Below, piece after piece: positions 33,301 to 41,252 of a stretch of DNA of 64,000 nucleotides (its first letter is position 1; every line of letters starts with the position of its first letter). Position numbers and translations under genes: made by a program. The stretch covers positions 141,002 through 205,001 of the forward strand of contig JBBDYG010000013.1 in NCBI GenBank assembly GCA_040901765.1, in the 5' to 3' direction. The DNA is from JBBDYG01 sp040901765 (lineage in GTDB: Bacteria > Planctomycetota > Planctomycetia > Pirellulales > Lacipirellulaceae). Below the pieces are notes generated by a model. That model searched no databases, was not told the DNA's origin, and worked only from the letters and a program-made list of their open reading frames with translations.

Positions 33301-35509
33301 ACACCACCGTCGCCAGCGGCGGCAGGGTAATCGCGATGGACGCGGGGCGGCCGTGGCTCTCTTGGTCGGTGGCCAGCACGCCGCCGTCGTTGCCGACGTT
33401 GCTGCCGCCGAACCACTCGGAGTCGCTGTTGCTGATTTCGTCGTACCAGCCGGCGCGGGGCACGCCCAGGCGATAGTCATCGCGGACCACCGGCGTGAAG
33501 TTGCAGCACACCAACAGAAAGTCGTCCGGATCCTTTGCCCGCCGCAGGTAGCACAAAATGCTGTCCTGAAAGTTGTGGCAATCGATCCACTCGAACCCCG
33601 TGTGCTCGAAATCGACCTGATATAGCGCCTGTTCCTGCCGGTACAGGTTATTTAAGTGAGCGACGTACTTCTGCAGCCCTTCGTGTGACGCCCATTGCAG
33701 CAGATGCCACTGCAGCGATTCGTCGTGGTTCCATTCGTTCCACTGGCCGAATTCACTACCCATAAAAAGCAATTTCTTGCCGGGATGAGTCCACTGATAG
33801 CCGTACAGCAGCCGTAGGTTGGCAAACTTTTGCCACAGGTCGCCGGCCATTTGACCGAGCATCGAGCCCTTGCCGTGGACCACTTCATCGTGCGAGAAGG
33901 GCAGCACGAAGTTCTCGGTAAAGGCATAGATGAGCGAAAACGTCAGTTCGTCGTGGTGATATTTGCGATGGACCGAATCTTGCCGCATGTACCGCAGCGT
34001 GTCGTTCATCCAGCCCATGTTCCATTTGAGCGAGAACCCGAGTCCGCCGACATAGGTGGGACGCGAAACGCCGGTCCACGCGGTGGACTCTTCGGCAATG
34101 GTCAGCACGCCGGGATATTGAAGGTGGACTTCTTCATTGAACTTCTTGAGAAAGTCGATTGCTTCGAGATTCTCGCGACCTCCGAAACAATTCGGAATCC
34201 ATTCGCCTTCGTCTCGACTGTAGTCGAGGTAGAGCATGGAGGCGACCGCATCGACGCGCAATCCGTCGATGTGATATTTCTCCAGCCAAAACAGCGCGTT
34301 GGAGAGCAGGAAGTTGCGGATTTCGGAGCGGCCGTAATTGAAGACGAGCGTCCCCCAGTCGGGGTGCTCGCCTTGGCGCGGATCCTCGTGCTCGTAGAGG
34401 GCCGTGCCATCGAACCGCCGCAGTCCGTGGTCGTCTTTCGGAAAGTGGGCGGGCACCCAGTCGATAATGACGCCGATGCCGCTCTGATGACAAGCGTCAA
34501 TCAGGTGCATCAAGTCTTGGGGAGTTCCGTATCGGCTCGTCGCCGCGAAGTAACCCACCGTTTGGTATCCCCAACTGCCGCTGAACGGATGCTCGGTGAC
34601 GGGCATCAGTTGGATGTGCGTGAAGCCCATGTCGCGGCAATACTGCACAAGCTGCGCAGCAATCTCGCGGTAGCTCAACCATCGGCCGGGATTAGCCGGG
34701 TCGCGGCGCCAACTGCCGAGGTGAACTTCGTAGATCGAGAGTGGCTTGTCGAACGCTTGGTGTTCGGTGCGCTCGCCGATCCACTGCTCGTCATTCCACT
34801 GATAAGAATCGAGCCGCGTGACGATACTGGCGGTACGGGGCGGGACTTCGGCCGCGAAGCCGTAGGGGTCGCTCTTTTCAACTACGTGCCCGCCGCGCTG
34901 TTTCACCGCGTACTTGTACAGCGTGCCTTCGGCGAGGCCGGGAATGAACAGTTCCCACACGCCGGTGGGGATGTGCTTTCGCATCGAGTGGAGCTTGCGA
35001 TGCCAGCCGTTGAAATCGCCGATGATGCTCACCCCTTCGGCGTTGGGCGCCCACACGGCGAAATTAACACCCTTGATGCCGTCCACCTCGCGTAGATGGG
35101 CGCCTAGCTTCTCGAAGCTCCGCCAGTGGTTGCCTTCTCCCAGCAGGTGGAGATCGTAGGGCGAGATCAACGGATCGAACGCGTACGGATCGTGCATAAC
35201 CCGTTGGCTGCCGTGCTTATCGGTGACGCGAAACATATATCGATTCCGAGTGGACCCGAGTGGACCCTCATCATCCGCGGGACATATGGCCTCGTACAGT
35301 CCCGCCGGGTGGATGCGGCGCATCGGTCGGGGAGCTTCCGCAACCCCGTCCACCAGCCAAACCTGCTGAGATTCCGGCAGGAAAGCACGCACGGCGAGCG
35401 CCTTGCGGCCCTCATGCATCACTTCATGCGGTCCGAGAATCTGGAACGGGTTCTCGTGGTATCCATGTACGAGCGGGGCGATGGCGTCCAGTGCGACTTG
35501 GGTTTTCAA
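33278..35509 (-). CDS. glgB: 1,4-alpha-glucan branching enzyme
   Basis: This GH13 enzyme makes the alpha-1,6 branches of glycogen. Its 743 residues comprise an extra N-terminal domain (about 1-110), a CBM48 domain ('GVNFAVWAPNAEGVSIIGDF'), and the catalytic barrel with nucleophile Asp ('DGLRVDAVASML'), acid/base Glu ('IAEESTAW') and third Asp ('FSHDEVVHGKGS'). The C-terminal beta domain ends 'ATVVFKPRRGG'. Length and motifs are complete. No glgA, glgC or glgP gene is adjacent, only a polyphosphate glucokinase about 2 kb away. Confidence 0.95.
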   Translation of the reverse strand: MKTQVALDAIAPLVHGYHENPFQILGPHEVMHEGRKALAVRAFLPESQQVWLVDGVAEAPRPMRRIHPAGLYEAICPADDEGPLGSTRNRYMFRVTDKHGSQRVMHDPYAFDPLISPYDLHLLGEGNHWRSFEKLGAHLREVDGIKGVNFAVWAPNAEGVSIIGDFNGWHRKLHSMRKHIPTGVWELFIPGLAEGTLYKYAVKQRGGHVVEKSDPYGFAAEVPPRTASIVTRLDSYQWNDEQWIGERTEHQAFDKPLSIYEVHLGSWRRDPANPGRWLSYREIAAQLVQYCRDMGFTHIQLMPVTEHPFSGSWGYQTVGYFAATSRYGTPQDLMHLIDACHQSGIGVIIDWVPAHFPKDDHGLRRFDGTALYEHEDPRQGEHPDWGTLVFNYGRSEIRNFLLSNALFWLEKYHIDGLRVDAVASMLYLDYSRDEGEWIPNCFGGRENLEAIDFLKKFNEEVHLQYPGVLTIAEESTAWTGVSRPTYVGGLGFSLKWNMGWMNDTLRYMRQDSVHRKYHHDELTFSLIYAFTENFVLPFSHDEVVHGKGSMLGQMAGDLWQKFANLRLLYGYQWTHPGKKLLFMGSEFGQWNEWNHDESLQWHLLQWASHEGLQKYVAHLNNLYRQEQALYQVDFEHTGFEWIDCHNFQDSILCYLRRAKDPDDFLLVCCNFTPVVRDDYRLGVPRAGWYDEISNSDSEWFGGSNVGNDGGVLATDQESHGRPASIAITLPPLATVVFKPRRGG

Positions 35510-35540
35510 TGAAGGCTCCTAGCGAAGACTCAAAGGGGGT

Positions 35541-36191
35541 TCACAGCGACGATGCCGCGAGCGGGGCCGAGACGGCTCGAGCGGCGGAAGTACAAATGTT
35601 CTGAAGCGTGGATGCGGCCCAGCGGGGTCGGTGAGTGCGGCGGGGCCGGATCGCTCGTGAGCGTTCCAAATTCGGCTGCATTTCGCTCTCGTTGGTTTTG
35701 GAACAATCAGCCGCAGCGTAATTCCTAAGTTTTCGGCGACGCACGAAATGCGGGCCGGCGAGGAACGGGTGGGACGAGCTCGTTGGTTGAGCCTCCGCCT
35801 CGTCGAACCGCCAGCAGCGGCAATCGACTTGGTGAAACGCCAATGCCCGGTCGACGCGCTGCCATAGGTCGCGGTCTCGGACCGGAACCAGCCTACCGAA
35901 ACGTTCCCACTGCCAGCCATTCTCGCGCCACTCTTGCAATCCCCGCGCCAGACCCTGCTGCACGTAACGGCTGCGGGTGATGAGCGTGACGCGGGCCGGC
36001 TGCTCGATCGCTTCCAAGCCGCGGACGAGAGCTAGCAGATCGGCCCGGTCCGGATCCGCTAGAGGTTCGGTGTCGGAGGCGGCCATCGCTTGCGGCGAAT
36101 CGATGCCTTGCAGTACGAACCGCCACCGCGACTGGTGATCGGGACATCCGCCTTCGGTCAATAGCAGGTAGTGGGGGATGGGGTCAGGCAT
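35541..36191 (-). CDS. Degenerate RNase H-like protein
   Basis: From ATG 36191 this 216-residue protein aligns by eye with RNase HI along its first 130 residues: 'YLLLTEGGC' (for TDGSC), 'LADPDRADLLALVRGLEAI' (for the MELMA helix), 'VTLITRSRYVQQGL' (for the STDSQYV strand) and 'WQRVDRALAFHQVDCRCW'. The catalytic acids are altered: Asp10 becomes Glu13, Glu48 becomes Asp51 and Asp70 becomes Arg73, and the last Asp is not seen. It should lack normal RNase H activity. The rest is Arg/Ser-rich with no fold I recognise. TTG 36257 is an alternative start. Confidence 0.65.
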   Translation of the reverse strand: MPDPIPHYLLLTEGGCPDHQSRWRFVLQGIDSPQAMAASDTEPLADPDRADLLALVRGLEAIEQPARVTLITRSRYVQQGLARGLQEWRENGWQWERFGRLVPVRDRDLWQRVDRALAFHQVDCRCWRFDEAEAQPTSSSHPFLAGPHFVRRRKLRNYAAADCSKTNESEMQPNLERSRAIRPRRTHRPRWAASTLQNICTSAARAVSAPLAASSL

Positions 36192-36434
36192 TGGGAGTTG
36201 ACTCGGGCAGAGTGGCTCGCCGGGAACTCTGGCATCCTGACCCCGGCGCGCCTGCAATGCTCGCGGCTAACTTCCAGTGCAAGCCGGCTGAACGAGCGGA
36301 ACGAATCTGCCTGGTTTATCGTCAGACTTCCCGCGATCGCTTCAGATTTCCGGCCAGCCGCCGGTTATAGCACTTGCGCCCGTGAAAGCGGCGGTTTCAA
36401 GCGTGTTTTGAGAATCGAAAACAAGGGACTTCGT

Positions 36435-36497
36435 GTGCCACTGGCTATGCCAGTGCGGAACCGGACACGACGAAAGCACTGGCGGAGCCAGTGGCAC
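36435..36497. repeat. Paired 22-base palindromic repeat (GTGCCACTGGC family)
   Basis: Arms at 36435-36456 and 36476-36497 are inverted copies of a 22-base unit that is itself nearly palindromic (GCCACTGGC...GCCAGTGGC). The same pair occurs at 59798-59859. The stretch 36192-36642 around it holds no gene. Confidence 0.85.
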
Positions 36498-36545
36498 CCT
36501 TAAGAATTCGGCGTGGCCGCCGACGCTAAACCCAAATAGAAGAAG

Positions 36546-36590
36546 GGGAGGGCGAGGTGGGTACTTCTCTTGCGGCTACCTCGCCCTCCC
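36546..36590. terminator. Perfect 13-base inverted repeat downstream of the FecR-N-like gene
   Basis: GGGAGGGCGAGGT at 36546-36558 pairs perfectly with 36578-36590 around a 19-base loop. It lies about 50 bases beyond the stop of the minus-strand gene at 36643, where a terminator would be. There is no clear T tract, so it may instead be one of the dispersed palindromes. Confidence 0.55.
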
Positions 36591-36642
36591 GGGGCACAGC
36601 GGACTCGGGTAATCAGCTCGTGATTTGTGATTAGTCCATTTC

Positions 36643-36924
36643 TCAAGCGGCGCCCAATTGGGGCGACTCCATCATAAAATCCCTCAGATCGGTATTCATT
36701 TGCACCGCTCGGACGTAACGCTTGCGCAAACTTCGCTCGCTGGCGAGCAAATCGGCCAACCGCTCTCGGTCGGCATCGCTCGCGACTCCGTCGATAATTG
36801 CCCAGGCAAGCGTCGATACTTCGTCGCTCAACGCGCGAGCCGCCGACGCCACGTGGCTTGGGGCGATTGTGCCGTTCATTAAGGCGGCTGAATGAAACGA
36901 CATGATTGGTTCAGTGCTTAACAT
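36643..36924 (-). CDS. Orphan small protein resembling the FecR/anti-sigma N-terminal segment
   Basis: This 93-residue protein contains 'TLAWAIIDGVASDADRERLA' and 'LRKRYVRAVQMNTDLRDFM'. It matches the stand-alone protein at 11631-11936 in order and spacing ('ITWALVDD', 'ARLAYIEAMQLHTDL'). Both resemble the helical N-terminal part of planctomycete FecR/LamG anti-sigma proteins but lack the rest. AGGTCGGA lies just before ATG 36924. The partner is unknown. Confidence 0.6.
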   Translation of the reverse strand: MLSTEPIMSFHSAALMNGTIAPSHVASAARALSDEVSTLAWAIIDGVASDADRERLADLLASERSLRKRYVRAVQMNTDLRDFMMESPQLGAA

Positions 36925-37425
36925 TCCGACCTACTTCACCAGTGAATCTTGGCGCGTGAACCTTGGCGTGTAATTCCATTCCATCATGACATCCGTGGCC
37001 ATTCTTAGGTTCGCGGATAGCATTGAATGCCAGGTGTTTTGGATGAGTGACCCAATTAGCAAGCGTCGTGCCGAAAGGACATGCGCGTGCCTGGCGTCAC
37101 GCCTTCAAGCATTAAATGGACGCTAAAACCGCTTAAAAACAGTGCGAAATGCATGGCAGCGTGTGACGCGATCGCAACCGGTTTCGACATATCCCCGCCG
37201 AAGAAACCGGCAACAGCTGCGCGCTTCTAAAGCACGCACGTTGCTGCGATTTGCGCGGCGGGCGGAAAAGCTGGGAGACATGCCGGTTATGTCGCCTGCG
37301 ACGCCTGCGCGATTCGCCGGTCGAACTGCGTCGTGCCGCAGCTATTCTTTTGTTGGCCACTGGCGCAGTAAGCTTTAGTGCGCGCCGTCGTTCGCGAAGC
37401 GTTTCCCATTGGTGGAGTATTCGTT
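36925..37425. other. Intergenic region
   Basis: No gene or clear repeat is seen. It separates two divergent genes and should hold both promoters, but no convincing -35/-10 pair is visible. GGTGGAG at 37411-37417 is the ribosome-binding site of the next gene. Confidence 0.45.
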
Positions 37426-37887
37426 ATGAAATTCGGACTTTTCCTTACGCGGAGCGGAGTCATCGCGCCCGAGCAGTTCATTAGCGTCTTGCAAAAGCAG
37501 CAGGAGGATCTTGTACCGCTGGGGCAACTTGCGATTGAGGAAGGCAAGTTGACGGTTCAGGATGTATTCAAAGTCCTTCGCGTGCAAACCGATCTGCCTC
37601 ACGACCGTTTCGGCGAAACGGCGGTCGAACTGGGGCTGCTCGACAAACGCGACATAGCGGAACTGCTCATGGTGCAGTCGGGCCGCTGCCAGCCTTTCTC
37701 CACGCTGCTCGTGGAAATGGGATTTTTAACCAGCGAGCAGGTCGACCGCGAACTCCTGGCGTATCGCCGAGGCTTGGAGCGCGACGGCGCGGCGGGGGGA
37801 GTTCGCCGAGTGGTGCGGAAACTGGCTCCGCCGGATGAACCGAACGCTGCGCAAGTGCCGCCGACGGCCACTAACGGTCACCGGTAG
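37426..37887 (+). CDS. Small protein with two MshEN/GspE-N-like repeats
   Basis: From ATG 37426 (GGTGGAG nine bases upstream) the protein has 153 residues. Two similar units ('PLGQLAIEEGKLTVQDVFKVL' region and 'ELGLLDKRDIAELLMVQ', with 'LLVEMGFLTSEQVDREL') follow the pattern 'LG.lLve.G.it..ql..al..Q' of the N-terminal domain of type II secretion and type IV pilus ATPases (MshEN), which can bind cyclic di-GMP. No ATPase domain follows. A signalling or regulatory role is a guess. A pseudopilin-like gene lies two genes downstream. Confidence 0.6.
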   Translation: MKFGLFLTRSGVIAPEQFISVLQKQQEDLVPLGQLAIEEGKLTVQDVFKVLRVQTDLPHDRFGETAVELGLLDKRDIAELLMVQSGRCQPFSTLLVEMGFLTSEQVDRELLAYRRGLERDGAAGGVRRVVRKLAPPDEPNAAQVPPTATNGHR

Positions 37888-37976
37888 CTTGCTTGCCAAC
37901 GAGTGCTGCAGGCCCTAAGATGGGATGATTGTGTTGGCCCGACCAGCCGTTATTCCATGCTGCCAAGGCGCTTCGC

Positions 37977-38393
37977 GTGCTTCGTTCTAGGCCGCTAATT
38001 CGACGTGTCACCGTGCTGTTGAGCCTCGCGCTCTACGGCAGCGTTACGCTCGTCGGCCAGGGACTGCACTTGCTGATGCCCCATTCGGCGGTCTGCTTCG
38101 AGTCTGCCAGTGCAGCGCCATGCTCGTGCGGCCATCACGCGCGCTCGTGTTGCGACACGCCAACAACCGAGTCGGAAGCCGCTGGCGTCTCGCGATCTCA
38201 GTCGGGACACGATTGCAATAACTGCCCGATCTGCGACTTTCTCGCTCAGGCCCGCGCGGCGAGTTGGACGATCGCAACGAGCGATTCGTCGCCGCAACTT
38301 ACCAGCCGCGTCTCGATTTATCGGGCGCCGGCATTCTCTTCGAGCGAAACGCTCGTTCACGTCCCCCGCGGACCACCGGCCACGGCCATTTAG
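37977..38393 (+). CDS. Cys/His-rich secreted or membrane-anchored protein
   Basis: From GTG 37977 (138 residues) the protein has a hydrophobic N-terminal segment ('VTVLLSLALYGSVTLVGQGL'), then a stretch rich in Cys and His ('PCSCGHHARSCCDT' and 'HDCNNCPICDFLAQ'). This resembles DUF2946-type small proteins often found beside copper or other metal genes, though I cannot confirm membership. The start is uncertain: a TTG at 37929 extends it by 16 residues. The cysteines suggest metal binding outside the cytoplasm. Confidence 0.5.
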   Translation: MLRSRPLIRRVTVLLSLALYGSVTLVGQGLHLLMPHSAVCFESASAAPCSCGHHARSCCDTPTTESEAAGVSRSQSGHDCNNCPICDFLAQARAASWTIATSDSSPQLTSRVSIYRAPAFSSSETLVHVPRGPPATAI

Positions 38394-38505
38394 GCTGCTC
38401 TGGCGCTCAGGGTGCGCTCCGCCCTGCGCTTCTTTCTCACGATCGATGTTGTGAGTGCGTGTTGCGCGCTTGCGCGTCGTGGCTGTTTCGACAAAGGAGT
38501 ATGCC

Positions 38506-39216
38506 GTGAACCGCCGTCGCGCGTTTACGTTGATCGAACTGCTCGTGGTGATTGCCATTGTAGGCGTGTTAATCGCGCTGCTTCTGCCGGCCGTGCAGGC
38601 GGCACGCGGGGCGGCTCGGCGCGCGCAGTGCGCCAATAGTCTGCGGCAAATCGGCTTGGCGGTGCATCAGTTTGCGAACGTGCATAAAGGCGCCTTTCCC
38701 GGTGTTTTTCATAACCGGGACAAGGGCGACTCGTGGATCTTCGCGCTCGCGCCCTATCTGGAAAGCGTCGATGAGATTCGGCTCTGCCCGGACGATCTGC
38801 AACGGATCGAACGCAACTCGGGCCGCGAGACGAGCTATGCCTTCAACGGTTACTTGAGGAAGGCGACCAGAGCGGAGCGGTTCCTCTACGAAGGGACTGC
38901 GGATGCGAACGTCGTGAACGACTTCGTCAGTGACCTGTACGATCTTCCTCAGACCCACGGCACGATCATGGCGTTCGAGGCTGGAAATTCAGTTGAATCC
39001 ACTTTCGACCACATCGACTCGTGGGAATGGTTTACCGAAAAGTATCCCACGCCCAATGAACGTTGGGAGCAGATTCAGCGTGAAGTTGCATTGGATCGGC
39101 ATATCGGAGGCGTGGCGAACTACCTCTACGCCGATGGTCATGTGAAGCCCATCGCCGCTGAACAGATCAACGCGTGGGTTATGGAAGGCTTTAATTTCGC
39201 GCGACCGCCGCAGTAG
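38506..39216 (+). CDS. Pseudopilin-like prepilin-cleavage protein of the DUF1559 type
   Basis: This 236-residue protein has the type IV prepilin N-terminus 'RRRAFTLIELLVVIAIVGVL' (cleavage after Ala/before Phe-Thr, Glu five residues in), 'ALLLPAVQAARGAARRAQCA' and, near the C-terminus, 'GVANYLYADGHVK', the H-X9-DG-like end seen in the large planctomycete DUF1559 family. AAAGGAG precedes the GTG start by six bases. Such proteins form short pilus-like or secretion structures, and planctomycetes have many copies. Its place between a Cys/His-rich protein and two PEP-CTERM proteins suggests one surface operon. Confidence 0.85.
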   Translation: MNRRRAFTLIELLVVIAIVGVLIALLLPAVQAARGAARRAQCANSLRQIGLAVHQFANVHKGAFPGVFHNRDKGDSWIFALAPYLESVDEIRLCPDDLQRIERNSGRETSYAFNGYLRKATRAERFLYEGTADANVVNDFVSDLYDLPQTHGTIMAFEAGNSVESTFDHIDSWEWFTEKYPTPNERWEQIQREVALDRHIGGVANYLYADGHVKPIAAEQINAWVMEGFNFARPPQ

Positions 39217-39271
39217 ACGTGGTCGCTGTCGCGTGCATTACTTCAGCTAATTCATCCAAGGAGTTTACCTC

Positions 39272-40093
39272 GTGACTATTCAATTCTTTAGCTTGGCACT
39301 AGCCGTTGTCGGTGGAACACTTTTGGCGGCCGGCCCTGTCGCCGCCCAACACTTCGACGTGTTCGTCGGCCGGCCCTCGGCGGGAGTTCAAACCGCGTTC
39401 GGTGGGATCGAAGTGGACACGGGCGGCATTTCCCTTTTCGAGCGGGTGTTTGAATCGGAAATGGGCGAAGACCCGTTCGATGGGACGTACACGTCCGGCG
39501 ATCCCGGTTTTAATCACCCCGCCGACGATGCGGCGCTGCCCGTCGGGGCTGCGTCGTTGCTGGCAGGGGACGAGATTTTCGTCACTGCCTTGTCACTCAC
39601 CGCGGGTGGAGTGACGGAGAGCCTCTTTTTCTGGAACGGGGTGGGTAGCGTGGCTTTTGCTCCACCGAGCAGCGTCAGCTTCGCGGTCGATACGGGCAGC
39701 ATGACGGGAAGCATTGGCACTGCCGGTGCCGGCGGCGGATTTGATGACCATCCGTTTTTCGTGCTCGACGACGGCGACGCCAATGCGGCCACCTTCCCCG
39801 CACCGGGCATTTATCTGGCTGCGTTTCAAGCGAAAGTCGCCGATCTGGCTCCAACTGTTCCTCTTTACCTGGTGATGGGAACCGAAGGACTCATTACGCC
39901 CGAGTTTCTCGGCGTTAGCCAAGCCGAATTCGACATGCTAACGGATGACGACTTAGAAGAAGCCTTGGAAAGCGTGATCGAAATGGCCGTGGAGCATGTG
40001 GAACGAAATGTCGCGGTCCCCGAACCGAGCTTGCTAGTTCTGGTAGGCGTTGCGTTGGGCAGCGTCGGTCTGATCATCCGTCGCCGGTGGTAG
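39272..40093 (+). CDS. PEP-CTERM surface protein A of a paralogous pair
   Basis: This 273-residue protein has a signal peptide ending near residue 25 ('PVAAQHFDVFVG') and a body of unknown fold. The C-terminal sorting signal 'VAVPEPSLLVLVGVALG' is followed by basic residues ('IIRRRW'), the exosortase signature. Motifs shared with the next gene ('DDGDANAATFPAPGIYLAAFQAKV') show the two are diverged duplicates. This copy lacks the dockerin-like motif. The function is unknown. Confidence 0.8.
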   Translation: MTIQFFSLALAVVGGTLLAAGPVAAQHFDVFVGRPSAGVQTAFGGIEVDTGGISLFERVFESEMGEDPFDGTYTSGDPGFNHPADDAALPVGAASLLAGDEIFVTALSLTAGGVTESLFFWNGVGSVAFAPPSSVSFAVDTGSMTGSIGTAGAGGGFDDHPFFVLDDGDANAATFPAPGIYLAAFQAKVADLAPTVPLYLVMGTEGLITPEFLGVSQAEFDMLTDDDLEEALESVIEMAVEHVERNVAVPEPSLLVLVGVALGSVGLIIRRRW

Positions 40094-40202
40094 GTTGTCG
40101 AAGCGTCGAGTCTTCTTCGGGCAGCCTCGGCGGAAAAATCCCGTCCGAGGCTGCTCATGGGTGGCAGTTTCATCGGGGAACAGAATTATTCGGAATCAAT
40201 AG

Positions 40203-41249
40203 ATGAACACGAATCGATTTTGCATTTTGCTGGGGGCCTGTGTTTGGGGTATGTCGAGCGCGGCTTGCACGGCCCAGCATGTTGACGTGCTACTTCAGTT
40301 GTCCGCCGGTAAGATTGTGGTTGGTGCCGCCAATTACGACGATGGAACGTGGATGATCGGCCAGCGGGTGTTTTCCCGTCAGTTCTTGTCGAACTTTCGA
40401 GCGAACGATCCGGGATTCACCGGACTTGAAACGGGAAATGCTCTGCTCGAACCGGGGGTGATGGGCTTTCCCTCGAACCGCAACGTTTATTTCGACCTGT
40501 TGCCGATGTGGATTGATGCGGAGGTCTCGAATCTATTCTTTTGGGACGGAGCGGACCCTGGCGGTGACGGACTGGCTCTGGCGGACGTGAGCTTTGTCGT
40601 TCCATCCTCCGGCATTACCTGGAATATCCTCGACGATGGTTTTAATCTTTTCACTGCAGATAGCTCCGAGGAATTTGTGTCGGGCGGATTGATCCAGCAA
40701 ACTTCATCCGATACCGATCCCTTAGACGGCATTGATACCGGCACCATTCATCAGCATTTGCTGTTGCGTGTGGATGACGGCGACGGAAACACGCAGACCA
40801 CTCCGCCGGAGGGAGTTTACATGGTCGCGCTTCAGGCCCGCGCCGAGGGGTTTGAGACATCCGACCCGTTTCTGTTCGTGCATCGCACGTTCAACGTCTC
40901 CAACGAAGTCCGCGATTTAGCCGCTCAATGGGCCGTCGCCCATTATAATTCCCTATTCGGTCCTCCGGTGGTTCCCGGCGATTACAACGGCGATGGTGAC
41001 ATCGATGCCGCGGACTATTCCGTGTGGCGCGACACGCTCAACTCCACGACGAACCTGGCCGCGGATGGCGACGGCAGCTTGCAGATCGGAGCGGGCGATT
41101 ACCAAGTGTGGCGCGAGAATTTCGGCAATTCGTTTCCGATTGGTGCGGCAAACGTCACGACGGTTCCAGAACCGTGCAACATCGCACTGTGGATCGTCGC
41201 GATTATTGCCGTGTCGCACGTGGTGCGACGGCCGTCGCTTGCGGTTTAG
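40203..41249 (+). CDS. PEP-CTERM surface protein B of a paralogous pair, with dockerin-like motif
   Basis: This 348-residue paralogue of the preceding gene has a signal peptide ('SSAACTAQHVDVLLQL'), shared patches such as 'NDPGFTG' and 'PEGVYMVALQARAEG', a dockerin-like motif 'GDYNGDGDIDAADYSVWRD' with a second half 'GDYQVWRENFGN', and a PEP-CTERM tail ('TVPEPCNIALWIVAII'). It is probably exported and anchored at the surface. The presence of a calcium-binding module in only one of the two copies suggests separate roles. Confidence 0.8.
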   Translation: MNTNRFCILLGACVWGMSSAACTAQHVDVLLQLSAGKIVVGAANYDDGTWMIGQRVFSRQFLSNFRANDPGFTGLETGNALLEPGVMGFPSNRNVYFDLLPMWIDAEVSNLFFWDGADPGGDGLALADVSFVVPSSGITWNILDDGFNLFTADSSEEFVSGGLIQQTSSDTDPLDGIDTGTIHQHLLLRVDDGDGNTQTTPPEGVYMVALQARAEGFETSDPFLFVHRTFNVSNEVRDLAAQWAVAHYNSLFGPPVVPGDYNGDGDIDAADYSVWRDTLNSTTNLAADGDGSLQIGAGDYQVWRENFGNSFPIGAANVTTVPEPCNIALWIVAIIAVSHVVRRPSLAV

Positions 41250-41252
41250 AGA

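Noticed and set aside
33830..35095. A 421-codon plus-strand frame opposite glgB
   Set aside because: It mirrors the glgB coding strand, has no recognisable domain and no ribosome-binding site.
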